Made by a program: the position numbers and the translations under genes
The notes under the pieces: model-generated
Told to the model about the DNA's origin: nothing
The model's input: only the letters and a program-made list of their open reading frames with translations
The model's database searches: none
In this document: positions 36,820-45,664 of the stretch, one piece after another
How positions within the stretch are numbered: position 1 is the first letter of the stretch
Layout of the letters: each line of letters begins with the position of its first letter
From: Mycobacterium sp. 1274761.0
GTDB lineage: Bacteria > Actinomycetota > Actinomycetes > Mycobacteriales > Mycobacteriaceae
Assembly: GCF_001668615.1 (NCBI RefSeq)
Contig: NZ_LZMC01000073.1
Coordinates: 1 to 64,000 of the forward strand
Length of the DNA stretch: 64,000 bases
Reading direction: 5' to 3'

Positions 36820-37533
36820 CTAAACGACGGCGTCGACCACGACACCGGTGAGCACGACCCAACGCTGCATCGACTCCGTCCACGCCCGACGGTGTTGTGC
36901 ATCTGCCCGCCGACCCGAGCGCAGCACCAACCGATACACGTCGCCCGCCCAGTCGAGCGGTATCCGGTCGTCGAGCACGGGCAACAACGCGTCGTCGAGC
37001 ATCCGGTACCCGTCGGCGGCGCGCGCGTCCAGCGCGGCGACACCCCCGACCACCCGGGCCAGCAGGGCAAGCGTGGCGTCGCCGGTTTCGGACGCCGTGT
37101 GCTGCAGGGCCGTTAGGGCGCGGCTCAGCCCGGCGGCGTCGCCAGCAGCCAGCGCGGTGGCCGCGTCGAGATAGGCCAGGTAGCCGTCGACGCGGCGGGC
37201 AGCACCACCCGCGGCCAGCGCGTGTGCACGGTCCGCCCATTGTCGCGACACCGCGTCGTGCCCGCGGGCGTGCCACTGCATCGCGAGAACCGCGGCCGTC
37301 ATCGCGGCGGCGGGAGGGTCGGCCCGCACAGACCTGTCGTAGGCCCGCTCGGCCAACCGGACAGCTTCCCGGCCATATCCGAGGCGCCAGGCGGCAGCAG
37401 CGTAGGCGTGGAGGTCGTCGGGCGGAATTGATCCGATTCCGTCGGCCCGGACGAACGCCGCGTAGCTCGCGCGCCAGTCATTACGCCGGTAAGCATCGCG
37501 CGCTTCGGCGAGAAAATCGATCAACGTCTCCAT
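36820..37533 (-). CDS. TPR-like helical protein of unknown function
   Basis: A 237-residue Ala-rich helical protein. Repeated helix pairs such as [40 protein letters not shown] and [19 protein letters not shown] have the spacing of tetratricopeptide repeats. It resembles the TPR region of mycobacterial LuxR-type regulators, but no DNA-binding domain is present. ATG at 37533 follows GGAGAGG. Its stop abuts the ATG of the serine hydrolase, suggesting that they act together. Divergent from mscR. Confidence 0.75.
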   Translation of the reverse strand: METLIDFLAEARDAYRRNDWRASYAAFVRADGIGSIPPDDLHAYAAAAWRLGYGREAVRLAERAYDRSVRADPPAAAMTAAVLAMQWHARGHDAVSRQWADRAHALAAGGAARRVDGYLAYLDAATALAAGDAAGLSRALTALQHTASETGDATLALLARVVGGVAALDARAADGYRMLDDALLPVLDDRIPLDWAGDVYRLVLRSGRRADAQHRRAWTESMQRWVVLTGVVVDAVV

Positions 37534-37615
37534 GGCCTCTCCATCACCTCCATCACACCAGTTTCCCTCGACGTCATGGTCACAGGTTCCCACTATCCCG
37601 CTATCGTTTTGCCCC

Positions 37616-38719
37616 ATGGGTCAGACAGTGCGCGGAGTGATTTCGAGGAAGAAGGGCCAGCCGGTCGAGGTGGTGGATGTCGTCATCCCCGATCCGGGAC
37701 CGGGGGAGGTCGTCGTCGACATCCAGGCATGCGGTGTCTGTCATACCGACCTGACCTACCGTGACGGCGGCATAAACGATGACTATCCGTTCCTGCTGGG
37801 CCACGAGGCCGCTGGTGTCGTCGACGCTGTCGGCGACGGTGTCACCAACGTACAGCCCGGCGACTTCGTCATCCTGAATTGGCGTGCCGTGTGCGGCCAG
37901 TGCCGGGCCTGCAAGCGGGGGCGTCCGCACCTGTGCTTCGACACCCACAACGCCGCGCAGAAAATGACGTTGACCGACGGCACCGAGTTGACGCCCGCGC
38001 TCGGCATCGGGGCATTCATCGACAAGACCCTGGTTCACGAGGGGCAGTGCACGAAGGTCAATCCCGCCGCCGATCCCGCGGTGGCCGGGCTACTGGGCTG
38101 CGGGGTGATGGCCGGCATCGGTGCAGCAATCAACACCGGCGCGGTGAACCGTGACGACACCGTTGCGGTAATCGGTTGCGGCGGTGTGGGTGACGCCGCC
38201 ATCGCGGGTTCGGCATTGGTCGGGGCGAAGCGGATCATCGCGGTCGACACCGACAACAAGAAGCTCGACTGGGCGCGCGGGTTCGGCGCGACGCACACGA
38301 TCAATGCCCGCGAACTCGACCCGGTGGAGACCATCCAGGATCTCACCGACGGCTATGGCGCCGACGTGGTGATCGACGCGGTCGGACGGCCCGAGACATG
38401 GAAGCAGGCATTCTACGCCCGTGATCTGGCGGGAACCGTTGTGCTGGTGGGTGTTCCGACTCCAGATATGACCTTGGAGATGCCGCTGGTCGACTTCTTC
38501 TCCCGCGGCGGCTCACTGAAGTCGTCGTGGTACGGCGACTGTCTGCCGGAGCGCGACTTCCCGACCCTGATCAGCCTGCATCTACAAGGCAGGCTGCCGT
38601 TGGAGAAATTCGTGTCCGAGCGCATCGGCCTCGACGACATCGAGGACGCATTCCACAAGATGCACGCCGGCTCCGACACAGAGCCAGTGCTGCGGTCGGT
38701 GGTGGTGTTCGGCCGATGA
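37616..38719 (+). CDS. mscR: S-nitrosomycothiol reductase / mycothiol-dependent formaldehyde dehydrogenase
   Basis: A 367-residue zinc alcohol dehydrogenase family protein: catalytic zinc ligand in [12 protein letters not shown] and GHEAAG, structural zinc [15 protein letters not shown], and Rossmann motif [14 protein letters not shown]. It is nearly identical in pattern to M. tuberculosis MscR (Rv2259), which reduces S-nitrosomycothiol and oxidises the formaldehyde-mycothiol adduct. The ATG at 37616 gives the family N-terminus (GQTVRGVIS). The stop TGA overlaps the ATG of a 9-codon junction frame that leads into the metallo-hydrolase gene, which may act in the same detoxification pathway. 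Confidence 0.95.
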   Translation: MGQTVRGVISRKKGQPVEVVDVVIPDPGPGEVVVDIQACGVCHTDLTYRDGGINDDYPFLLGHEAAGVVDAVGDGVTNVQPGDFVILNWRAVCGQCRACKRGRPHLCFDTHNAAQKMTLTDGTELTPALGIGAFIDKTLVHEGQCTKVNPAADPAVAGLLGCGVMAGIGAAINTGAVNRDDTVAVIGCGGVGDAAIAGSALVGAKRIIAVDTDNKKLDWARGFGATHTINARELDPVETIQDLTDGYGADVVIDAVGRPETWKQAFYARDLAGTVVLVGVPTPDMTLEMPLVDFFSRGGSLKSSWYGDCLPERDFPTLISLHLQGRLPLEKFVSERIGLDDIEDAFHKMHAGSDTEPVLRSVVVFGR

Positions 38720-38745
38720 GCGCTTGCGCGAAGAGGAGACGATGA
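38716..38745 (+). repeat. Junction repeat with 9-codon coupling frame
   Basis: ATGAGCGCTTGCGCGAAGAG followed by gagacgatga overlaps the mscR stop (ATGA), encodes MSACAKRRR and ends in a TGA that overlaps the ATGATG start of the next gene. The purine run AAGAGGAG is placed as its Shine-Dalgarno. The first 20 bases equal the unit repeated three times upstream of ahpE. Confidence 0.85.
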
Positions 38746-39374
38746 TGAACGGCGGCCCAATAGAGCGGCTGGTTACCCACGGCACCTTCGAACTCGACGG
38801 TGGCAGTTGGGAAGTCGACAACAACATCTGGATTGTCGGCGACAACAACGACGTCATCGTCTTCGACGCCGCGCACGATGCGGGCCCGATCGTGAACGCG
38901 GTCGGCGGGCGCAACGTCGTCGCAGTGGTGTGCACGCACGGCCACAACGACCATGTGACGGTGGCACCCGAACTGGGTGAGGCATTGGACGCGCCGGTGT
39001 TGCTGCACCCCGCTGACGAGGTGCTGTGGCGAATGACGCATCCCGACAGAGATTTTCGCGCAGTCGGCGACGCGGAGATGCTGACGGTAGCCGGTACGCA
39101 GTTGCGGGCACTGCATACGCCTGGCCACTCGCCGGGTTCGGTGTGCTGGTATGCGCCCGAGCTCAAGGCGGTGTTCTCCGGTGACACGCTGTTCGAGGGC
39201 GGTCCTGGCGCCACGGGCCGGTCGTACTCGGACTTCCCGACGATCCTGGAATCCATCGCGGGCCGGCTCGGCAGGCTGCCCGGCGAGACTGTCGTCTACA
39301 CCGGCCACGGCGACTCCACGACCATCGGCGATGAGATCGTGCACTACGACGAATGGGTGGCCCGCGGCCACTAG
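38742..39374 (+). CDS. Metallo-beta-lactamase fold hydrolase
   Basis: A 210-residue MBL-fold protein with the HxHxDH signature as THGHNDHV, then TPGHSPGSV, FSGDTLFEGG and the last His in YTGHGDST: a complete binuclear metal site of glyoxalase II type. It matches Rv2260, adjacent to mscR; hydrolysis of a mycothiol thioester formed by MscR is an attractive inference, by analogy with S-formylglutathione hydrolase. Start at 38742 or 38745 (ATGATG). Confidence 0.92.
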   Translation: MMNGGPIERLVTHGTFELDGGSWEVDNNIWIVGDNNDVIVFDAAHDAGPIVNAVGGRNVVAVVCTHGHNDHVTVAPELGEALDAPVLLHPADEVLWRMTHPDRDFRAVGDAEMLTVAGTQLRALHTPGHSPGSVCWYAPELKAVFSGDTLFEGGPGATGRSYSDFPTILESIAGRLGRLPGETVVYTGHGDSTTIGDEIVHYDEWVARGH

Positions 39375-39392
39375 AAGACTACCGTTGGTGGC

Positions 39393-40502
39393 ATGCCCGA
39401 GAAGCCGACGGCTGTGCCCGAGTCGAGCGTTGTCGTTCGACCCGAGCCGGTGGAGAGCAAGACCTACACGGTCAGCTCACGGCTGCAGGCCGCCGGATTA
39501 CGTGCGGCGATAGCGCTTTTCGAGCAGGCAGCCGACACCGTGCCGCTGCCCCGCGCGCCGCAGCCCATCGTCATCGCCGACTACGGCGCTTCCACTGGCC
39601 ACAACTCGCTGCTGCCCATTTCGACGGCGCTGCCGGTGCTGCGCAGACGCACCCGTCCGGAGCATTCCATCCTGGTCGTACACACCGACGTGCCGGACAA
39701 CGACTTCACGGTGATGTTCGAAACGCTGGCCGACGATCCGGACACCTACCTGAAGAAGGACGCCGCCACGTTCGCCTCGGCCGTCGGGCGGTCGTTCTAC
39801 AGCCAGATCATTCCCTCCAACAGCGTTCACCTCGGCTGGTCGTCGTGGGCGATCCTGTGGCTGAGTCGCGTACCTTCGCCGATCCCCGACCACGTGCAGG
39901 TGAACTACAGCGCCGACCAGAACGTGCGAGCGGCCTACGAACGCCAGGCCGCCTACGACTGGCACGAGTTCGTCGCCTTCCGTGGCCGCGAGTTGGCCCC
40001 GGGAGGACAACTGGTCGTGCTGACGATGGCCATCGACGAGCACGGCGAGTTCGGCTATCGGCCGGTGCTGGGCGCGCTCGTCGATGCGCTGGGCGAGCTG
40101 GTCACCGACGGCCTGGTTACCGAGGACGAGGTTCGGCGTATGTGCATGCCGATCGTCGGGCGACGCGAGTCGGACTTCATTGCCCCCTTCGCGCCGTCGG
40201 GCCGTTTCGAGCGGCTGTCGATTGAGCATCTCGAGGTGTTCAATGCCGAGGACCGATTCTGGATGCAGTACCAAGCCGACCATGACACAGCGGTTTTCGG
40301 CGCGCTATGGGCGGCTTTTGTCAGGGCGTCGATCTTCCCGACGCTGGCGTCCGCGCTCACCGGCGGCCGCAACGACGCACGCGCGCCACAGTTCTTCGAG
40401 CGGCTGGAAGCCGGTGTCGCGCAACGGTTGGCCGCCTCCCCTGAGCCGGTGCAAATCCCGTTGGCCAAGCTCGTGTTGACCAAGCGGCAGCGCGCGTCCT
40501 AG
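39393..40502 (+). CDS. SABATH-type (salicylate carboxyl methyltransferase-like) SAM methyltransferase
   Basis: A 369-residue methyltransferase. The SAM motif is IVIADYGASTGHNSLLP, and VHLGWSSWAILWLSRVPSPIP corresponds to the very characteristic SSxxxLxWLSxVP signature of SABATH carboxyl methyltransferases (plant salicylate, jasmonate and caffeine enzymes). The helical cap region follows (residues 180-300), with VVLTMAIDEHGEFGYRPVL. A carboxyl or nitrogen methylation of a small acid is inferred; the substrate is unknown. ATG at 39393. It starts 18 bp after the metallo-hydrolase gene and overlaps the convergent Hsp70-like gene by 4 bp. Confidence 0.8.
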   Translation: MPEKPTAVPESSVVVRPEPVESKTYTVSSRLQAAGLRAAIALFEQAADTVPLPRAPQPIVIADYGASTGHNSLLPISTALPVLRRRTRPEHSILVVHTDVPDNDFTVMFETLADDPDTYLKKDAATFASAVGRSFYSQIIPSNSVHLGWSSWAILWLSRVPSPIPDHVQVNYSADQNVRAAYERQAAYDWHEFVAFRGRELAPGGQLVVLTMAIDEHGEFGYRPVLGALVDALGELVTDGLVTEDEVRRMCMPIVGRRESDFIAPFAPSGRFERLSIEHLEVFNAEDRFWMQYQADHDTAVFGALWAAFVRASIFPTLASALTGGRNDARAPQFFERLEAGVAQRLAASPEPVQIPLAKLVLTKRQRAS

Positions 40503-42235
40503 GGCGCGGGCTGTGGCGGCTGTATCGGCCTGGGCACAAACGGCAGACCGGGAATGGTCTGGTACGGCAGCGTCGGGATCAGCCGCGGCGGAGTCGACGG
40601 CGCCTCCGATGTCGGCGGCGGGGCCTCCGATGTCGGCGGTGGCGGCGGTGGCGCTTCACTCGTCTGCGGAGGCGGGGGCGCCTGGGTGACGGTCTCCGGC
40701 GCTCGGGTGACCGTCTCGGTCATCTGCGGTGGCGGCGGTGCTGGCGTCTCACCGGGCGGCGGCGGCGCCTCCGATGTCGGCGGCGGGACGGCCGCTGTGG
40801 TCGTCGTGGTCGTGACCGGCGACGGGGAGGGCGCGCTCTCGTCACTGCGCAGCACGAACCACACCGCGAACGCGACCGCGAGAAGCACCAGGATCAAGCC
40901 CGCAATCAGCAGCGCGTACGGCCGTCGGCCGTCGGCCTCGGAGTGCTGAGTTTCGGGCTCGAAGTACATCGGCGGACGGGGACCGCCCATCGCGTCGGTC
41001 GAGGCCGCTCCCGCGTAGTCGTAGGGGTCGGTGACGGGGACGACATCGGGAACGTCGTCAGCCTCGGACCAGGCCAGGCCGGACGACGGAGCGGATCCCG
41101 CCGCGTCGGGGTGGACTTCCGGCGCCATCTGGGTCGCCACCACTGCAGCCGCTGCCGCCGCGGTGGGCGGGCTCAGCGCTTCGGCCATCGCCGTCGCGCC
41201 CACATCGGCAACGCCTCGGGCCGCGGTCAGCCCGCCACCGATGGCCGCGGTCAACTCCGGGTGCGGGCCGGTGATGACGGGCACGCCGAAGTGCTCAGAC
41301 AGCGTCGTCGTGATCAACGGGATCCGGGAGCCGCCGCCCACGGAAGCCACGGCGGCCAACCCGCGGGCCCCATCACGGTCCAGCGTCTCCTGCAGCACAC
41401 CGACGAAATCGGCCAGCGACGGACGGATCGCTTCGTCGAGCTCGTTTCGGGTGAGCCGCACCTCGCCCCGGTGCCCTGGCAACTCGGCGGTCAGGGACGT
41501 AGCTGTGGTGGTCGACAGCCGCTCCTTGGCGGCGCGGCACTGCCCGCGCAATCTGCTGAGCGGGCCGATAGCCGAGGTGCCCGTCGCGTCGACGGCTCCG
41601 GCATCGGACAGCCCCTCCAGAACTTGGGTCAGAACGGCCTGGTCGATCAGGTCACCGGACAGATCGGTGTGCCGCACGGTCTGGCCTACGGGTCTGCCGG
41701 TGCCGGCATCGACCAGCGTGATGCTGCTGCCACTGCCGCCGAAGTCGCACAGCGCAACGATTCCACTCGCGGGCAGGCCCGGATCATCCCGTAGCGCCGT
41801 CACGGCCGCGGCGGCGTCGGACACCAGCGCCGCGGCGGAAAACTCGCGCATCGGGGCGAGCGCACCGCGCAGTGCGTCCACGCTGGCCGGTCGCCAATGC
41901 GCCGGATGCGTCACGACGACGGGGTCGGTGGTGCCGCGGCCGTTGGTCACGTCGTAGAGCAGCGCGCGCAGCGCCTGGGCCAGCAGTGCCTCGCCGCGGT
42001 GGGTGGTGCCATCGGCAGCCACGATGCCGACCGGGTCTCCGACGCGGTCGACGAAGTCGGTGATGACGACGCCGCGGTCATCGGGGGTCAGCCTGGGGTT
42101 TTCGCCGGGCACGCCGACCTCGAGCGGCCGGTCGGGAAAAAGGGTCACCACGGAGGACCGCGTCACCGCGGCCCTGCCCACCACCACGGCCGTCAGGTTG
42201 GTGGCGCCAACCGACAGCCCTAAAGAATCAGCCAT
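40499..42235 (-). CDS. Membrane-anchored Hsp70-like protein with proline-rich tail
   Basis: A 578-residue protein. Residues 1-340 are an Hsp70/actin-type ATPase region (LGLSVGATNLTAVVVG, VALCDFGGSGSSITLVDAG, AAVASVGGGSRIPLITTTL). A linker with acidic and Pro residues follows. One transmembrane helix lies near 445-465 (ALLIAGLILVLLAVAFAVWFVL), and the tail of about 110 residues repeats PPPTSEAPPP units. There is no substrate-binding domain as in DnaK. Orientation by the helix puts the ATPase domain inside and the Pro-rich tail outside. It matches Rv2264c in position and type; function unknown. Confidence 0.88.
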   Translation of the reverse strand: MADSLGLSVGATNLTAVVVGRAAVTRSSVVTLFPDRPLEVGVPGENPRLTPDDRGVVITDFVDRVGDPVGIVAADGTTHRGEALLAQALRALLYDVTNGRGTTDPVVVTHPAHWRPASVDALRGALAPMREFSAAALVSDAAAAVTALRDDPGLPASGIVALCDFGGSGSSITLVDAGTGRPVGQTVRHTDLSGDLIDQAVLTQVLEGLSDAGAVDATGTSAIGPLSRLRGQCRAAKERLSTTTATSLTAELPGHRGEVRLTRNELDEAIRPSLADFVGVLQETLDRDGARGLAAVASVGGGSRIPLITTTLSEHFGVPVITGPHPELTAAIGGGLTAARGVADVGATAMAEALSPPTAAAAAAVVATQMAPEVHPDAAGSAPSSGLAWSEADDVPDVVPVTDPYDYAGAASTDAMGGPRPPMYFEPETQHSEADGRRPYALLIAGLILVLLAVAFAVWFVLRSDESAPSPSPVTTTTTTAAVPPPTSEAPPPPGETPAPPPPQMTETVTRAPETVTQAPPPPQTSEAPPPPPPTSEAPPPTSEAPSTPPRLIPTLPYQTIPGLPFVPRPIQPPQPAP

Positions 42236-42294
42236 CCCAATCCAATCTCGCGGCCAACCCTATCGTCCATCTCGGCGCGGCCCGCAGCCGTTAC

Positions 42295-43368
42295 TCAGCG
42301 GATGGTGCCGGCCCCGGCGATCAGCGGAAGCTCAAGCGGCGTCACCCACCCCGGCCTGAGGTCGTTGACGGCCGGAACCGCGTTGAGCGCGCGCATGCCG
42401 GTGGCAAGGCAGCCGGCCGCCGCGGCGTCGCGGCCGGAGCCATCGGTGAATCGAAATGCGGTCTCTTGGAGGATGCTTGGCGTGCCCTCGATGTCGACGC
42501 GGTACACGTCGTTCTGGTTTCCGGTGGGCCACTCGGGCGCGGCGTCGTCCCCGATGCGGTTCACGTGCTCCAGCTGAATTCGGGTTTCGCCCTGGTAGAC
42601 ACCGTTGATGGTGAACCGGACGGCGGCGACGTGACCGGCGGGGATGACGCCCTTCGCCGACTTCCGCTCGCTGGGTGTCACCCACTTGTCATAGGTGGTG
42701 GTGATCTCGTCGAGCATGATGCCCGCTGCATGCGCGATCATGGGAACCGTTGCGCCCCAAGCGAATACCAGGATGTCGGAGGTTTCGAGCATCGCCTTCT
42801 TCTCCGGCGGCTTGCCGATGCCCATCTCGCGTTCGTAGTCACCGGTGTAGTTGGTGTAGTCCAGCAGCTCCGAGGCCCGCACCGTGCGAACCTCCGAACA
42901 CAGCCCCATCAGCGTCATCGGAAACAGGTCGTTGGCGAAGCCGGGATCGATGCCGGTGGTGAAACACGAAGATTCACCCAATTCGCACGCCTCGGTGATC
43001 GGCTGGATCCAGTTCGGCGGATTGAGATGCATCGTCGGCCACACCCATGGGGTCATCGCCGTCGAACACACATCGATACCGGCGCGGAGGAAGCGAGTCA
43101 TCAGCGCGATGTTGTCCTCGGCGTGGGCCGCCGTGGGGCCGTAATGCACCAGGGCATCGGGTTTGAGGTCGATGAGGGCGTCGACGTCATCTGTCGCGGC
43201 GAGTCCCAACAATGCGGGCAGCCCGCAGATATCGGCGACGTCGCGGCCAACCTTGTCGGGGTTGCTCACTCCGACGCCTACTAGCTCGAACAGCGGGTGC
43301 TTCACGACTTCGGCGATCACCATCTTGCCGACAAAGCCGGTGCCCCACACGACGATTCGCTTGGTCAT
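42295..43368 (-). CDS. NAD(P)-dependent oxidoreductase, dihydrodipicolinate reductase-like
   Basis: A 357-residue protein with an N-terminal Rossmann motif VVWGTGFVGKMVIAEV and the sequence pattern of the mycobacterial dihydrodipicolinate reductase-like/2,4-diaminopentanoate dehydrogenase-like family (TTGIDPGFANDLFPMTLMG, LTPSER-like middle). The substrate is unknown. A second member of the same family is at 50186-51274. ATG at 43368. Divergent from the SDR gene. Confidence 0.82.
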   Translation of the reverse strand: MTKRIVVWGTGFVGKMVIAEVVKHPLFELVGVGVSNPDKVGRDVADICGLPALLGLAATDDVDALIDLKPDALVHYGPTAAHAEDNIALMTRFLRAGIDVCSTAMTPWVWPTMHLNPPNWIQPITEACELGESSCFTTGIDPGFANDLFPMTLMGLCSEVRTVRASELLDYTNYTGDYEREMGIGKPPEKKAMLETSDILVFAWGATVPMIAHAAGIMLDEITTTYDKWVTPSERKSAKGVIPAGHVAAVRFTINGVYQGETRIQLEHVNRIGDDAAPEWPTGNQNDVYRVDIEGTPSILQETAFRFTDGSGRDAAAAGCLATGMRALNAVPAVNDLRPGWVTPLELPLIAGAGTIR

Positions 43369-43470
43369 CCGCCACCTTCCGGTCGGTCCCCTGGTGCTGA
43401 CCCTAACCCGGCGGACAGGGGCAACCGGCCGAAGGGGAATTTTCGCGTGCTCAATCGACTTGTGCCCGGC

Positions 43471-44211
43471 ATGACAGATCTTCAGGGACGACGGGCACTG
43501 GTCACCGGTGCTTCACGCGGCATCGGGGCGGCGATCGTTCGGCGGCTGGCCGGCGACGGTGCAGCCGTCGCCTTCACCTACGGCAGGTCGGCCGAGGAGG
43601 CCGAGAAGCTGGTCGCCGAAATCACCGCCGAGAGCGGCACAGCGGTGGCGATCCAGGCCGACAGCGCCGACCCGGTGCAGGTCGCCGCGGCGGTCGACCA
43701 GGCGGTGGACCACTTGGGCGGGCTCGACGTCCTGGTGAACAACGCGGGCGTGGCCGTGTTGCACGATATCGAGTCGTTCCCGCTGGAGGAATTCGACCGG
43801 CTGCTGGCGATCAACGTCCGCGCAGTGTTCGTCGCGACGCAGCGCGCGGTGCCGCATCTGGGCGCCAACGGCCGCATCATCAACATCGGCAGCATCAACG
43901 CCGAACGGGTGCCCGGGCCCGGATTGTCCGGTTATGCGATGACGAAGGCCGCCGTCGCGGGCCTGACCCGTGGACTGGCCCGCGAACTGGGACCCCGCGG
44001 CATCACGGTCAACAATGTGCAGCCCGGCCCGATCGACACCGACATGAATCCGGATCAGGGTGAATTCGCCGAGTCAGCCAAGCAAGTCATGGCCATCGGC
44101 CGCTACGGGCAGCCCAGTGACATCGCGGGCGTGGTGAGCTACCTCGCGGGTCCCGACACGGGATACATCACCGGTGCCAACTGGAATGTGGACGGCGGCT
44201 TCACCGTCTAG
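43471..44211 (+). CDS. Short-chain dehydrogenase/reductase
   Basis: A 246-residue classical SDR: cofactor motif TGASRGIGAAIVRRL, NNAG in VLVNNAGVAV, catalytic Ser in NIGSINAERV, and YxxxK as SGYAMTKAA, ending in the usual GANWNVDGG. The substrate is unknown; a 3-oxoacyl reductase-like role is possible. ATG at 43471 gives the family N-terminus; an in-frame GTG at 43447 has a better ribosome-binding site (GAAGGGGA) and would add eight residues. Confidence 0.92.
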   Translation: MTDLQGRRALVTGASRGIGAAIVRRLAGDGAAVAFTYGRSAEEAEKLVAEITAESGTAVAIQADSADPVQVAAAVDQAVDHLGGLDVLVNNAGVAVLHDIESFPLEEFDRLLAINVRAVFVATQRAVPHLGANGRIINIGSINAERVPGPGLSGYAMTKAAVAGLTRGLARELGPRGITVNNVQPGPIDTDMNPDQGEFAESAKQVMAIGRYGQPSDIAGVVSYLAGPDTGYITGANWNVDGGFTV

Positions 44212-44217
44212 CGGGCG

Positions 44218-44772
44218 TCACCGGCACAGCCGAAGGCCAGCGGGTTCACACACCAGCGGATAGCGGTCGACGGGAATCGGCAGCGGTTTGTCGAAGGCAA
44301 GGGTGAACGGGGTCTTGGTCATCCCGGGCTGCACTCCGCAGACGGCGGTATGGGTGGACGTGTGCTCGCCGGTCAACGTCACGTCGTCGAACTTGTAGGT
44401 GTCGACGGAAGACTCCCTGCTGCCATCGGGGCACAGGAAACCTTCGTCCTTGTGGGTGGTCAGGGTCCACTGGCCGCCGGTCAGATGAGCGTCACCACCC
44501 CAGTTCAACGAGTTCAACTCGAAGGTGCTCTCGTTCTTGGTGGCGCTGACGACCTTCAGCGTGCACGCGACAGGCAGCTCCAGCGGCACCCGCAGATCCC
44601 CCACCGTCGGCACGCAGAGCGGGTAGATCGTCCAGGTCGCTTCGGGCAGGCCCGGCGCGCTGAACTTATAGAGGCCCTCCATGACCTGGTCGGCCGCCGC
44701 CGGGCCCGCAGTGCCCAATGCCGTGCCGCCCAGCACGACGGCAATGCCCAGCAGACGAGCGATCGTCCCCAT
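44218..44772 (-). CDS. Exported protein of unknown function
   Basis: A 184-residue secreted protein: signal peptide IARLLGIAVVLGGTALGTAG with cleavage near AAA-DQ (about residue 28), then a beta-rich domain with six Cys (for example TIYPLCVPTVGDL, VACTLKVV, FLCPDGSRES, AVCGVQPG, YPLVCEPAGLRLC) suited to three disulfides. Similar small secreted proteins are widespread in mycobacteria; function unknown. ATG at 44772 follows GAGGAGGGG. Tail-to-tail with the SDR gene. Confidence 0.82.
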   Translation of the reverse strand: MGTIARLLGIAVVLGGTALGTAGPAAADQVMEGLYKFSAPGLPEATWTIYPLCVPTVGDLRVPLELPVACTLKVVSATKNESTFELNSLNWGGDAHLTGGQWTLTTHKDEGFLCPDGSRESSVDTYKFDDVTLTGEHTSTHTAVCGVQPGMTKTPFTLAFDKPLPIPVDRYPLVCEPAGLRLCR

Positions 44773-44885
44773 GTCCCCTCCTCAGGCCATTGCAAGGAGT
44801 ATCACAGTGCGACCCACAGGCATCAAGGATCGCCCTCGTCGGCGATCATCACGCAGAAGGCCTGCATGTCTTCTAGACTCCCGCC

Positions 44886-45587
44886 ATGAGCAGGTCAGCG
44901 CCGGTGATTGCGTTCGCTGTGGCGATCGCCTTCGGCGCGGCGGCGACCGGATGCACCAGCACCGTGGCAGGCGTCGCCGTCAAGCCCAGCGCGTCGGTAC
45001 CGGCCGACGACGTGCCGCCGCTCGAGGAGTCGGCGCTGGAGGACCTGCTGCTCAACAACCGGGAGCTCGACAAGCTCGCCGGTGTCGAGATGGAGTCGCT
45101 CTATTCGTCCGACGAGATGAACGACAACGCTGAGCAGGTCTCCGATCTCGATTGCCTTGGTGCCATCTATCCCGGTGAGAAGGAGATCTACGACGGGGCC
45201 GGATGGGACGCCATCCGCGACGAGATCTACCTCGAGTCGGGCAGCGAGGAGGAATCACGTCTGGTCGAGCAGACCGTCATCCTCTTCGATTCCCCCAACG
45301 AGGCCGTCGAATTCTTCGAGGCGTCGAAGGACAAGTGGCTCCAGTGCGCAGAGATCAAGGACATCCACGTCGAGGACGGTTCGTGGCTGCCCGAGCGGGT
45401 CGAAGACGTGGATGAACGAACCATCGCGCTGAAAGCCCAAGTCGACGGCAGCCTCTCGGGAACCTGTCAACACGCGATGGGCGTGGTTTCCAACCTGATC
45501 GTCGAGGGCTTCTCGTGCGACGCAGACGACAACGACGACGCCCAGAAGGTCACCACCCAGATCCTCGAGGAAGCGCGCGAGCAGTAG
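44886..45587 (+). CDS. PknH-like sensor domain lipoprotein
   Basis: A 233-residue lipoprotein: signal peptide with lipobox AATGC (Cys at about residue 23), then a domain resembling the extracellular sensor domain of PknH (LNNRELDKLAGVEMESLYSS, YDGAGWDAIRDEIYLES, VIEGFS-like end). Conserved Cys pairs (SDLDCLG, WLQCAEIKD, GTCQHAM, GFSCDADD) probably form disulfides. Related mycobacterial lipoproteins have no known ligand. ATG at 44886. Confidence 0.82.
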   Translation: MSRSAPVIAFAVAIAFGAAATGCTSTVAGVAVKPSASVPADDVPPLEESALEDLLLNNRELDKLAGVEMESLYSSDEMNDNAEQVSDLDCLGAIYPGEKEIYDGAGWDAIRDEIYLESGSEEESRLVEQTVILFDSPNEAVEFFEASKDKWLQCAEIKDIHVEDGSWLPERVEDVDERTIALKAQVDGSLSGTCQHAMGVVSNLIVEGFSCDADDNDDAQKVTTQILEEAREQ

Positions 45588-45664
45588 CGGGTAGGCGCTC
45601 TTTCTTTTGAAGCGGTCTTGAACTCGTTGCGACGGCCTGTCGTGTCCCTGGTGGGGAAAGATCG

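Noticed and set aside
40570..40800. Tandem GC-rich repeats as a possible regulatory element
   Set aside because: They encode the Pro-rich PPPTSEAPPP tail of the Hsp70-like protein and are explained by it.
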